Assembly (NCBI GenBank): GCA_937925645.1
Contig: CALAMB010000189.1
Location: forward strand, 123,569 to 187,568
Length of the DNA: 64,000 bases
Source: an uncultured Acidobacteriota bacterium
GTDB taxonomy: Bacteria; Acidobacteriota; JAAYUB01
Direction: 5' to 3'
The position numbers and the translations under genes were made by a program. Every line of letters starts with the position of its first letter. Within the stretch, counting starts at the first letter, position 1. Below are positions 24,874 to 33,358 of this stretch, one piece after another. The notes under the pieces were generated by a model. That model was not told the origin of the DNA. It ran no database searches and saw only the letters and a list, made by a program, of their open reading frames with translations.

Positions 24874-26457
24874 TCAGGCCGGCGGAACGGTGGAGCGCGT
24901 CACCAGATCGGCTTTGGAAACGACCGACCTTTTGCGGGACCTCCGAGCGGGGAAGCCCGAACGGATCAGGCTGATGATGGTTGGAACATTGACGATCAGG
25001 AGCCGGATCCACGCCCAGCGGGTTCGTTGGGGAAAGTAAATGCCGCGGAAGAATAACCGCGAGATGAAATGCATGAACTGGTAAGGGAATGGCTTCTGGT
25101 TTTTTTTCAACCACTGTTGGGCGTGACGAAAGGCGGACGGCCGGTAACTCTGTCGCCAGGAATGGCGAATTTCCGCTTCCAGATCCGCCGACGTCATCCG
25201 GGTGTGGGAAAAAGCGGTCCGAAATGCTTGAAAATCCAGCCAGTGAAGGGGACGCGACAGGCGGCCTTCCGATTTGAGTCGGTGGTAGAGCGGCGTATCG
25301 GGATACGGAGTCAGGAGTCCGAAAACCGGTAGCACCGGTGGCCAGGTCTCGACTCGTTCAAGTGTTTGTTGAGAGACACCGGCTCGATCGCCGTCCAGTC
25401 CGTAGATGAACGAAGTGATGGCATACAGATTGTATTTGGCCAAAAGGTGGAGCGTGGCGGAGTACTCGTCTGGCTTGTTGAACCCCTTGTGAGCGGTTGC
25501 CAAACTCGAAGTGTCAACCGATTCCAGCCCGATGAAAATCCAGCGGCAACCGCTGGCGGCCATCAGCGCGACCAATTCCTCGTCTCGGAGCAGATTGATG
25601 CTGATCTGTCCCACCCACGGCAGACAGACATCCTCGGCGATCATCCGCCGCAGCAGGGCCTTGGTCCGCGGCCGATCGATGGCGAAGTTGTCGTCGACGA
25701 AGAAAACCATCAGCAGGGCGTCTTCACGCTTCCCCAGTTCTTTGAGTCGGTGGAGTTCTTCAATGACGTTATCGGTTGGCCGGAATCTGACCCGTTCACC
25801 GAAATAACCGGTCACCGAACAGAATTCACATCCATAGGGGCAACCGCGCCCGGTCTCGACCGGAATCACGAAGGCTCTTTGGAACGGAATCCCCATGCGG
25901 CCGAAGATCTTGCGCACCGATCCGGGTACGTGACGCATCAGGTCGAAACGATCCATGTCCATCTGGTCCCAGGGCACGATAGGGTAATTTTGGAGTGATG
26001 GCTTGACCGGCGCGCTATCGCCGGACTTGGCGCCATAGATCGAGTTGAGCCGACCGACGGCTGCGTCGCGGACTACTTCGGGCCATAAATCTTCGGCTTC
26101 ACCGATCACGACGGCGTCGGCGTGTTGAACGCCGCCGGCCAAACCGAGCGCCTCGTCGGGGAGCGCGCTGACGTGCGGTCCGCCCATGACCACCGGGACG
26201 GGTGTGGCGGAGCGGATGGCATCCGCCATCCGGTAAGCTTTTTGGGCCATCCGGGTCATGAAGCCCATCCCCACCAAATCGATCCGGTGCTGGCGGATGT
26301 ATTCGATCAAACTGAATTCATCGTGCCGGGAAATATTTCCATCGATAACGGTGACGGTATGCTCCGGAGCGGTGAGTTGTTTGAGTAAGAACGGCCAAAG
26401 CTGGGGGACGAAATTGTCGGTGACCTGATTGTCGGGAACGTAGAGAAGAATCTGCAT
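24874..26457 (-). CDS. B12-binding-domain radical SAM protein
   Basis: 527 residues. The N-terminal cobalamin-binding-like domain (about 1-135) has YIRQHRIDLVGMGFMTRMAQ and VPVVMGGPHVSALPDEAL. The radical SAM core follows with GRGCPYGCEFCSVTGYFG, a CxxxCxxC cluster. FFVDDNFAIDRPR and GLESVDTSS complete the TIM-barrel signatures. The substrate is unknown; such proteins include methyltransferases and tailoring enzymes. ATG 26457 is chosen because GAAGGGG lies 7 bp upstream; the frame extends 7 codons further. It is isolated, with no obvious biosynthetic neighbours. Confidence 0.85.
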   Translation of the reverse strand: MQILLYVPDNQVTDNFVPQLWPFLLKQLTAPEHTVTVIDGNISRHDEFSLIEYIRQHRIDLVGMGFMTRMAQKAYRMADAIRSATPVPVVMGGPHVSALPDEALGLAGGVQHADAVVIGEAEDLWPEVVRDAAVGRLNSIYGAKSGDSAPVKPSLQNYPIVPWDQMDMDRFDLMRHVPGSVRKIFGRMGIPFQRAFVIPVETGRGCPYGCEFCSVTGYFGERVRFRPTDNVIEELHRLKELGKREDALLMVFFVDDNFAIDRPRTKALLRRMIAEDVCLPWVGQISINLLRDEELVALMAASGCRWIFIGLESVDTSSLATAHKGFNKPDEYSATLHLLAKYNLYAITSFIYGLDGDRAGVSQQTLERVETWPPVLPVFGLLTPYPDTPLYHRLKSEGRLSRPLHWLDFQAFRTAFSHTRMTSADLEAEIRHSWRQSYRPSAFRHAQQWLKKNQKPFPYQFMHFISRLFFRGIYFPQRTRWAWIRLLIVNVPTIISLIRSGFPARRSRKRSVVSKADLVTRSTVPPA

Positions 26458-26653
26458 AAGCCAACCCCTTCGGAACATGTTGACCGGTATGGGTGGCTGG
26501 GCAGCGGGTCAAGGGGGAATCGTGCTTTCTGCCCTGGTCGGTATCGGGTGGACGCAAGTCCGACCAAAATACGGCAACCCAAAAACCACGATTTAAGGGT
26601 TATTTTAACACCGTTTCGTCAGATTGTCGCGGTTTTTATTGAAGTTACGCGGT

Positions 26654-27538
26654 TCACCGCCGCAGCCGGCGGGCGCGGCGCCGGAAGAACTGCAGCAGCG
26701 GTTTCTCGTACGACTCGTCAGCCAGGATCTCCACCTGGTCGACGCGATGCTTGCGCAGCAGCGCCTGCCGCCCGTGCCGGTGGGTGGCCAGCGCCTCCTG
26801 GTAGCGCCGACGCGTGGGCGGCCAGAACGCCGGGACCAGCCGCATCCGTCCGCTCTCCAGATCGGCCAACCGGATCCAGCCCAGCCGCGGCAATGTGTGT
26901 TCGCCGCTGTCGCTGATGGCGACACCCACCAGATCGTGCTTGCGGGCGGCGACACGCAGGGCGTCGGCGTAACCGGCGTCGAAGAAGTCGGAGATCAGGA
27001 AAACGATGCTTCGTTTTTTGAGCACCCGGGCGGCAAACTCCAGCGCCCCCCCGATGCTCGTGTCCCGCCGCGCGGGTTGAAAGGCCAGGATCTCCCGCAC
27101 CAGCCGCAGCACATGGCGTGCGCCCTTGCGCGGCGGAATGTACTTTTCCACCGCCCCGGTGAACAGCGCGGCGCCCACCCGGTCGTTGTTGCGGATGGCC
27201 GAAAAGGCGATGATGGCCGCAATCTCCGCGGCCACCTCTTCCTTGCTCTTGAACTGAGAGCCGTATCCGGTGGACCGGCTGGCGTCCACCAAAAGCAGGA
27301 CGGTCAATTCGCGTTCCTCGACGTACTGTTTCACATGAAGCGAGCCGGAGCGTGACGTTACGTTCCAGTCGATGGTGCGGACGTCATCACCGGGCTGGTA
27401 CAGTCTGACTTCGTCGTATTCGATCCCGCGACCCTTGAAGACGGAATGGTACTCGCCGGCCACCGCCTCGTCCACCAGCCGGCGGGTGGCGATCTCGATT
27501 TGCCGGATCTTCCGGAAGATGTCCGGGGAGAGGCTCAT
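26654..27538 (-). CDS. DUF58 domain protein (MoxR-associated)
   Basis: 294 residues. It carries the DUF58 core (GDDVRTIDWNVTSRSG, then VKQYVEERELTVLLLVDAS, a vWA-like strand with DxS). No membrane segment is visible. It lies 12 bp downstream of the moxR-like gene, the usual arrangement; the pair is thought to act as a chaperone module for a vWA or membrane complex. The transmembrane BatA/BatB-type genes that often follow are absent here. Confidence 0.88.
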   Translation of the reverse strand: MSLSPDIFRKIRQIEIATRRLVDEAVAGEYHSVFKGRGIEYDEVRLYQPGDDVRTIDWNVTSRSGSLHVKQYVEERELTVLLLVDASRSTGYGSQFKSKEEVAAEIAAIIAFSAIRNNDRVGAALFTGAVEKYIPPRKGARHVLRLVREILAFQPARRDTSIGGALEFAARVLKKRSIVFLISDFFDAGYADALRVAARKHDLVGVAISDSGEHTLPRLGWIRLADLESGRMRLVPAFWPPTRRRYQEALATHRHGRQALLRKHRVDQVEILADESYEKPLLQFFRRRARRLRR

Positions 27539-27550
27539 GGGATTGGCCGG

Positions 27551-28540
27551 TCAGGGAACCGGGATGGCGTCGAAGACGCGGATGATTAGATCGTCTGTGG
27601 TGAGTTCCTCGCTCTCGGCCTCGTAGCTCAGGATGATCCGGTGGCGCAAGACGTCGAGGGCGATGGCTTTGATATCTTCGGGGATCACGAAGCCGCGGCC
27701 GTTGAGGAAGGCGTGCGCCATGGCTGCCCGGATCAGAAAGATGGTGGCCCGGGGAGAGGCGCCGTAATCAATCAATGGTTTGATGTCCAGGCCGAAATCG
27801 GCCGGCGCGCGGGTGGCGCAAACCAGATTGACCACGTAGTCTTTGAGCTTATCGTCCACGTAGATCCGGCGGACCGTCTCACTCGCCCTCAGGATCTGGT
27901 CGGGGCCGGCAACGGACCGGACGTGGATCTCCGGGGCGGTGGCCATCCGGTCGAGAATGTCGCGTTCCTCTTTCCGGCTGGGATAAGTGATCCGCAGTTT
28001 GAGCATGAAGCGATCCACCTGGGCCTCGGGGAGCGGATACGTCCCTTCCTGCTCGATGGGATTCTGCGTCGCCAGCACCAAAAACGGTTCAGGCAGCGGA
28101 AAGGTGGTGTCGCCGATGGTCACCTGCCGCTCCTGCATCGCTTCGAGCAGGGCGCTCTGGACCTTGGCGGGGGCGCGGTTGATCTCGTCGGCGAGGATCA
28201 GGTTGGCGAACAGAGGCCCCTGGCGGGGATGAAAATCGCCGGTTTTCGGGTTGAAGATCATGGTGCCGGTGAGGTCGGCCGGCAGGAGGTCGGGCGTGAA
28301 CTGGATGCGCTGGAACCGGGCGGCGATGGTGCGAGCCAGGGTCTGCACCGACAGCGTCTTGGCCAGTCCCGGGACACCCTCCAGCAGGATGTGACCGTGA
28401 GTGAGCAGCCCCACGAGCAGCCGTTCGATGACATACTCCTGTCCGATGATCACCTTCCGGATCTCGGCCCGGATGTCGGTGAGGAATGCGCTTTCCGCCT
28501 GGATCAGGGCGTTGAGCTGCTGGATGTCGACGCTGGCCAT
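27551..28540 (-). CDS. MoxR family AAA+ ATPase
   Basis: 329 residues. Walker A is EGVPGLAKT, Walker B LILADEINRAP, followed by the MoxR pattern ATQNPIEQEGTYPLPEAQ and the sensor-2 region SPRATI. Typical length. It probably remodels or matures a client together with the DUF58 protein encoded 12 bp downstream. ATG 28540 has AAGGAGG 4 bp upstream. The frame is open upstream to 28858 but no start there has a ribosome binding site, and that stretch contains the promoter. Confidence 0.92.
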   Translation of the reverse strand: MASVDIQQLNALIQAESAFLTDIRAEIRKVIIGQEYVIERLLVGLLTHGHILLEGVPGLAKTLSVQTLARTIAARFQRIQFTPDLLPADLTGTMIFNPKTGDFHPRQGPLFANLILADEINRAPAKVQSALLEAMQERQVTIGDTTFPLPEPFLVLATQNPIEQEGTYPLPEAQVDRFMLKLRITYPSRKEERDILDRMATAPEIHVRSVAGPDQILRASETVRRIYVDDKLKDYVVNLVCATRAPADFGLDIKPLIDYGASPRATIFLIRAAMAHAFLNGRGFVIPEDIKAIALDVLRHRIILSYEAESEELTTDDLIIRVFDAIPVP

Positions 28541-28625
28541 GCCGCCTCCTTGACGTGGAGCGATCCGCCGATGCCGCGGACCGGAACAGGCGCCGCCGGA
28601 CGGATTCGTCCGGGGGCACGCTGCT

Positions 28626-28653
28626 ATCATACCCGGACGAGGGCGGGAGTCAA
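28626..28653 (-). promoter_or_regulatory. Candidate sigma70 promoter for the moxR-DUF58 operon
   Basis: Minus strand: TTGACT (28653-28648), 16 bp, TATGAT (28631-28626), giving a leader of about 80 nt. Confidence 0.55.
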
Positions 28654-28773
28654 GACGCACCGGAGGGTGGAGCCGGCGGCCCAGCCGTGGTATGATGACG
28701 ATTCGTCGCCCGCATGCAACCTTTGGCGGTTGCCGGTGCGTCTCAAGCAGTGAATCTGGCAGGAGGTACCGGC

Positions 28774-29493
28774 ATGCAATCGAGATTCCGCCCCGCCCTG
28801 ACCGTGCTGTTGGCTGTGCTGGTGTTGGGATTGGCTGTTCCGGCAGCCACCCAGACATTCAAGGTCGGCGACAAGGTGGTGCTCAGCATCAAGACCGTCT
28901 CCGGCGACATCAGCGTGACCGGCTGGGAGAAGCCCGAAGTCAAAGTGGATTCCGAGGTCGTCGGCGACCACGTGAAGCCCGAAGTCGTCCAGCGCGACGG
29001 CGAGATCGTAATCCGCGAGATCCACGACAACCCGGGCTTCTTCGGCAGCAGCGGCTCGGTGAATTTCAAGGTTTACGCCCCCGCCGGCGCCATGGTGGAC
29101 GGAAAATCCATCTCCGGCACTGTCACGCTGGAGCGGCTCAACGGTTCGGTGGAATTCAAGACCGTCAGCGGCGAACTCAGCCTGTCGGCGGCCGCTCCGT
29201 CCGACGTGGATCTTTCGTCGGTCAGCGGGAACGTGCTGTGCCGGCTGAACAAACGGTACGCTAATTCGCTGGCCATCAGCAACGTCAGCGGCGACATCGA
29301 ACTGGTGCTCGCTGGCGGCGGGGACGCCTACTGCCGCCTCAGCACCATCAGCGGGGACCTCTCCATCAAGCACAAAATGGAAGAGGCCGAAACGAAAAAA
29401 GGCTACGGCTCCGAAAAGTTCACCGGCCGCCTGGGCCAGGGCAGCGGTAAAATCACGCTGAGAACCGTCAGCGGCGACATCACCTTGCGTTGA
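28774..29493 (+). CDS. Exported DUF4097-type beta-helix protein
   Basis: 239 residues with a signal peptide ending near VPAATQ. Six strand repeats centre on a V/I-S-G-(D/E/N/T) turn (TVSGDISVTG, SISGTVTLER, TVSGELSLSA, SVSGNVLCRL, NVSGDIELVL, TISGDLSIKH, and a last TVSGDITLR). This is the DUF4097 right-handed beta-helix pattern. The family is common in exported, possibly stress-related proteins; the ligand is unknown. AGGAGG precedes ATG 28774. It is divergent from moxR and followed by a strong hairpin. Confidence 0.8.
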   Translation: MQSRFRPALTVLLAVLVLGLAVPAATQTFKVGDKVVLSIKTVSGDISVTGWEKPEVKVDSEVVGDHVKPEVVQRDGEIVIREIHDNPGFFGSSGSVNFKVYAPAGAMVDGKSISGTVTLERLNGSVEFKTVSGELSLSAAAPSDVDLSSVSGNVLCRLNKRYANSLAISNVSGDIELVLAGGGDAYCRLSTISGDLSIKHKMEEAETKKGYGSEKFTGRLGQGSGKITLRTVSGDITLR

Positions 29494-29500
29494 ATACCTG

Positions 29501-29525
29501 TCCCGGCGGCAACCGGCCGCCGGGA
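29501..29525 (+). terminator. GC-rich hairpin after the DUF4097 gene
   Basis: A perfect 10 bp stem (29501-29510 with 29516-29525) and 5-base loop just after the stop. It lacks a T-tract, so termination is uncertain. Confidence 0.45.
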
Positions 29526-29607
29526 ACACGCATCCCCCCACCAGACATCCTCGCCGGCATTCTTGGTCCGGTTATGAAAACGATACCGGCCGGACCGCCA
29601 ATTCTCG

Positions 29608-29613
29608 TATAAT
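29608..29613 (+). promoter_or_regulatory. Possible -10 element for the M16 pair
   Basis: A perfect TATAAT about 27 bp before the GTG start at 29640. No good -35 hexamer is found at 16-18 bp. Confidence 0.35.
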
Positions 29614-29639
29614 AAGAAAAACGGCGCCGGGAGGATCAT

Positions 29640-31151
29640 GTGAAGCGGCAGGTCCTGATTGCCGGTCTGATTGCCGTAAGCCTGGCCATGGCGGCTGCGG
29701 CGGATATCATCAACATCCCCGTGAAGACCTTCTCTCTGGAAAACGGGCTGGAGGTCATCCTGGTTCCCCGCCACGACACGCCGATCGTCCACTCGCTGAT
29801 TCGTTACAAGGTGGGTTCCGCCAACGAAACCAACGGCATCACCGGGATCTCCCATATGCTCGAGCACATGATGTTCAAGGGCACCAAAGAGATCCAGACG
29901 TTGAACTTCGAGCTGGAACTCCCGCTGATGGAGAAGCAGGACGAGCTGTTCAACGAGGTGCTCCGGCTCCGCCGGCTGAAGGTGCTGGGGCGCGCGCCCT
30001 CGGATGCGGACGCCCGGATCGAGGTGTTGCTCCTCAAAATCAAGGGCCTTTCGGCGAGCCAGAAGCTGGTGACCGTCCAGAACGACCTGGATGTGGCGAC
30101 GTTCCAGGTGGGCTTCGCCCGACTGGGCGCCGACACCAGCTTTGACCGGACACACTACATGGAATACTTCCCGTCCAACTGCCTGGAGGCGTGGGCATAT
30201 TTCGAGTCCGCCCGGATGCGGGAGCCGTTCTTCCGCGAATTCCATTCCGAGCGGGATGTGGTGCTGGAGGAGCGGCGGCAGACCACCGAGACCCAACCGG
30301 AGGCGGTTCTGTTCGAGAACTTCCTGGCGGCCGCTTACACGGCCCATCCGTACCAGTGGGACGTCATCGGGTGGCGGGCGGATCTTGAAAACCTGACCCG
30401 CCAAGACGTCGCGGATTATCACCGGCTCTACTACGCACCCAACAATGCCATTCTGGTGCTTGTCGGCGACTTTCAGACCGACCAGGCCGAAGGCCTGATC
30501 CGAAAATATTTTGGCAAGATCCCCCGGCAGGACATCACCAAGTCGGTCACCCTGACCGCTGAAACCGTCCAGTTGGGCGAGCGGCGGCTCACGGTCTCCC
30601 AGGACGCCACCCCCCGGCTGATCATCGGCTTCCACCGGTGTCCGGTGACGCATCCCGATTACCCGGTGTTCGAGATGATCGACACCCTCCTGAGCCAGGG
30701 ACGAACAAGCGCGTTTTACAAGGAGCTGATTCGGCCGGGTCTGGCGGCGGACGTCCGGACGGGAATCTGGGAGATGAAGCGGTATCCGGGCCTTTTTACC
30801 GTGACCGCGGTGGCGGGCGACGGGGTGGAACTGCCGCAGTTGGAAGCAGCCGTGCTGGATCAGCTGCACAAGCTCAAGGAGCAGCCGGTCTCCCGCCGGG
30901 AGTTGGAAGAATCCCGCAGCTTCCTGACGGGCCGGCTGCTGCGGCAATTGCGTGACGGCGAAGCCCTGGCGGTGCTGCTGGCCGAGGGGCGGGATTTCTT
31001 CAACGATCCCACCGCCTTCAACCTGTACCTGAGCCGCCTGCAGTCCGTAGACACCGGCGACATCCAGCGGGTCGCCCGCGCGTGGTTCACCCCCGACAAC
31101 CGCACGGTGGCCTGGCTGGTGCCGCCCGCGAAAGAAAGGAGTGTCAAATGA
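29640..31151 (+). CDS. M16 family zinc peptidase (active subunit)
   Basis: 503 residues with a signal peptide. The inverted zinc motif HMLEH (about 71) and the downstream Glu in a helix (FHSERDVVLEERR region) are both present. A helical, charged insertion of about 80 residues separates the two. The second M16 half is also recognisable (LVVGDF-type VLVGDFQTDQAEGLI). Probably periplasmic. The GTG start has GGAGG 5 bp upstream. The stop overlaps the next start (ATGA), so the protein is made with its inactive partner, as in two-subunit M16B peptidases. Confidence 0.9.
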   Translation: MKRQVLIAGLIAVSLAMAAAADIINIPVKTFSLENGLEVILVPRHDTPIVHSLIRYKVGSANETNGITGISHMLEHMMFKGTKEIQTLNFELELPLMEKQDELFNEVLRLRRLKVLGRAPSDADARIEVLLLKIKGLSASQKLVTVQNDLDVATFQVGFARLGADTSFDRTHYMEYFPSNCLEAWAYFESARMREPFFREFHSERDVVLEERRQTTETQPEAVLFENFLAAAYTAHPYQWDVIGWRADLENLTRQDVADYHRLYYAPNNAILVLVGDFQTDQAEGLIRKYFGKIPRQDITKSVTLTAETVQLGERRLTVSQDATPRLIIGFHRCPVTHPDYPVFEMIDTLLSQGRTSAFYKELIRPGLAADVRTGIWEMKRYPGLFTVTAVAGDGVELPQLEAAVLDQLHKLKEQPVSRRELEESRSFLTGRLLRQLRDGEALAVLLAEGRDFFNDPTAFNLYLSRLQSVDTGDIQRVARAWFTPDNRTVAWLVPPAKERSVK

Positions 31152-32623
31152 TCGCCCGTGTGCTCATCACCGTGGCGGCCGGCCTGGCGCTGGTGTCGTC
31201 ATTGTCGGCTGACGAAGCCGTCAGCCGGGGCAGCCGCACCATCGCCCGGTTGGCGGCGGCCCCGCTCCACTGGAAACTGCCGGTGGAAGGTCAGGACTAT
31301 CAGGTGCTGCGGTCGAAGGCGGGCGTGCCGTTCTATTGCCGGAGCGACCGCTCGATCCCGTTGTTGAGCATCCGTGCCGTGGTTCGCGCCGGGGCGGTGT
31401 TCGAAGCGGGTTACCCGCCCCAGGTGGCTCGGGTGACCGCCCGGATGCTCCGCGAGTGCGGCAGCGAGGGCATGACGGTGGAAAAGCTGGACTCCCTGCT
31501 GAACTACTACGCCGGCAACCTGGACATCGAGTGCGGCCCGGACCTCGCGACCATCCAGGCGACCATTCACAGCAACCAGGCCGATACGCTCATCGAAATT
31601 ATCGCCAGGCTGCTGGCCAGGCCGGCCTTCACCCAGGAGCGGCTCGACTATGTGATCCAGCGGATCCGGACGGAAGAAGACACCGCGGCAGAGGATCCGT
31701 TCTACCTGTGCGGCCGAAAATTTCAGCAGTTGCTTTACGCGAATCATCCGTACGGTTACCTGCGCTCGGCGGACGGCGTTGACAAGGTGACGCTGACCGA
31801 AGTGCAGCGCTATTTCGTAAGCTGTTACGGGCCTACCGGTCTCGCCCTGATCGTCACCGGTGACTTCGACGCCAGCCGCGTGCTCAAGAAATGGGAGGAG
31901 TTTTACACCGGGCATCCGCCCGCCCGTGAGTTGACGATGCCATCGGTGCCAGAGCGGCATGATCGTCCGGGCGTGTTCCTCCTGCAGAAAAACATCAACC
32001 AGAGCTCCATCTATTTCGGCTGCCAGTCGGTGGCGGAGGATCTGTCGGACATCCATCGCGTGCATCTGCTCAACCACATGGTGGGCGGCAGCAGCTTTGC
32101 GTCCCGGTTCACCCAGCAGGTCCGCGATCGGGAAGGGCTGGCATACCGGGTGGACTCGATCTTCGACACCGATGTTTTGGGGCGTTCGGCCTTTGTCGCC
32201 CGGTGTCGGACCAAAACCGACACGACCATCCGGGCATTGGACGCGATGCTTTGGATCATCGGCTTGTTCCGCGATGGCAAAATCGGCGAGACGGAGTTCA
32301 TGGCCGGCGTTTCCGGACTGAAAAACGGCTTCGTGAAGCGGTTTGCCACGGTGGAGGATGTGCTGGCCAATTTTCTGATGCTGAACATCCTCAACCGGCC
32401 GTGCAGCTATCTCGAGGATTATCAGGCACGTGCCGGCAGCATCACCCGAACCCAGCTCCAGGAGACGGCCAGGAAGTACCTGGATCCGGCCCGCATGACT
32501 TTTGTCGTGGTGGGCGACGTCCGGGAGATCGAGAGCGGTCTGAAAAAATTCGGCACAATCTACCGCTTGAACGAGACGGTCCCGGCCAGCCGGCCGGAGC
32601 GGCAGCCGCCGCCGGAACGGTAA
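31148..32623 (+). CDS. M16 family peptidase-like protein (inactive partner subunit)
   Basis: 491 residues with a signal peptide (MIARVLITVAAGLALVSSLSA). The M16 fold is clear (VVRAGAVFEAGYPPQVA, LALIVTGDFDASRVL, SRFTQQVRDREGLAY), but the HxxEH motif is missing: the aligned helix reads ARMLRECGSEG. It keeps the Arg/Tyr pair (R...GLAY) typical of the regulatory subunit of M16B pairs. It overlaps the active-subunit gene by four bases. The two probably form a heterodimer that degrades peptides in the periplasm. Confidence 0.88.
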   Translation: MIARVLITVAAGLALVSSLSADEAVSRGSRTIARLAAAPLHWKLPVEGQDYQVLRSKAGVPFYCRSDRSIPLLSIRAVVRAGAVFEAGYPPQVARVTARMLRECGSEGMTVEKLDSLLNYYAGNLDIECGPDLATIQATIHSNQADTLIEIIARLLARPAFTQERLDYVIQRIRTEEDTAAEDPFYLCGRKFQQLLYANHPYGYLRSADGVDKVTLTEVQRYFVSCYGPTGLALIVTGDFDASRVLKKWEEFYTGHPPARELTMPSVPERHDRPGVFLLQKNINQSSIYFGCQSVAEDLSDIHRVHLLNHMVGGSSFASRFTQQVRDREGLAYRVDSIFDTDVLGRSAFVARCRTKTDTTIRALDAMLWIIGLFRDGKIGETEFMAGVSGLKNGFVKRFATVEDVLANFLMLNILNRPCSYLEDYQARAGSITRTQLQETARKYLDPARMTFVVVGDVREIESGLKKFGTIYRLNETVPASRPERQPPPER

Positions 32624-32626
32624 GGC

Positions 32627-32669
32627 CCGGCGAGTCGGGAAGCGTGACAGGCAATCCGTCACTCGCCGG
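32627..32669 (+). terminator. Inverted repeat after the M16 pair
   Basis: CCGGCGAGT (32627-32635) pairs with ACTCGCCGG (32661-32669), with a nested GTGAC/GTCAC (32644-32648, 32658-32662). No T-tract follows. Confidence 0.35.
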
Positions 32670-32707
32670 CCGTCCCACGAACCGACATTCCAGCCACAGG
32701 ATTCCGC

Positions 32708-33292
32708 ATGACATCATCGCAACGCAGTCTCTTTGGCCCGGCTGAACGCGAGGTCGTGTTCGATCTCGAAACCCAGCGCAGTTTCCAAGAAGTTGGCGGC
32801 AGACAAAACATCCATCAGCTTAAACTATCCCTGGCGGTCATGTACGACTATTCCACCGGCGAATTCACCACGTTCCGCGAAGAGGAGGCGGCCCGGCTGG
32901 TGGACGAACTGCTCGCCGCCACGCGGGTTATCGGATTCAATATCAAGAACTTTGACTACGCGGTCCTGCGGAGCTACCGGGCGGACGTGGACTTTCGCCA
33001 GCTCGGCGCGAAGAAAACCCTCGATCTGTTGGAAAAGATCGCGCAGCAGTGGGGATTCCGCGTGAGTCTGGACAGCATCGCCAAAGCCACACTGGGCCGG
33101 GGCAAATCCGGCCAGGGGCTGGATGCACTACGCTGGTACAAGGAAGGACGGTTTGACCTGATCGAGCGGTACTGCCGGGACGACGTGGACATCACCCGCC
33201 AGGTATTCGAATACGGCCGGGATCGCGGACACCTGAAATACCTGGACCGTTTTGGCGAGGTCCGCACGTCTCCGGTGGACTGGAACCGCTAG
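32708..33292 (+). CDS. RNase H-like 3'-5' exonuclease-type protein
   Basis: 194 residues. The pattern VVFDLETQRS near the N-terminus (acidic D and E), VIGFNIKNFDYAVLR in the middle and YCRDDVDITRQVF near the end are the three acidic exonuclease motifs of the DEDD superfamily (the YprB-like RNase_H_2 group). It starts with ATG about 85 bp after the M16 pair. It may be a stand-alone nuclease or act with a helicase; the context does not say. Confidence 0.8.
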   Translation: MTSSQRSLFGPAEREVVFDLETQRSFQEVGGRQNIHQLKLSLAVMYDYSTGEFTTFREEEAARLVDELLAATRVIGFNIKNFDYAVLRSYRADVDFRQLGAKKTLDLLEKIAQQWGFRVSLDSIAKATLGRGKSGQGLDALRWYKEGRFDLIERYCRDDVDITRQVFEYGRDRGHLKYLDRFGEVRTSPVDWNR

Positions 33293-33358
33293 GGTGCCGC
33301 GGGATTTGTTCCCGGCCTGGACAGGCGGACAGCGTGGCCCAACATACCGGAGGAAAGC

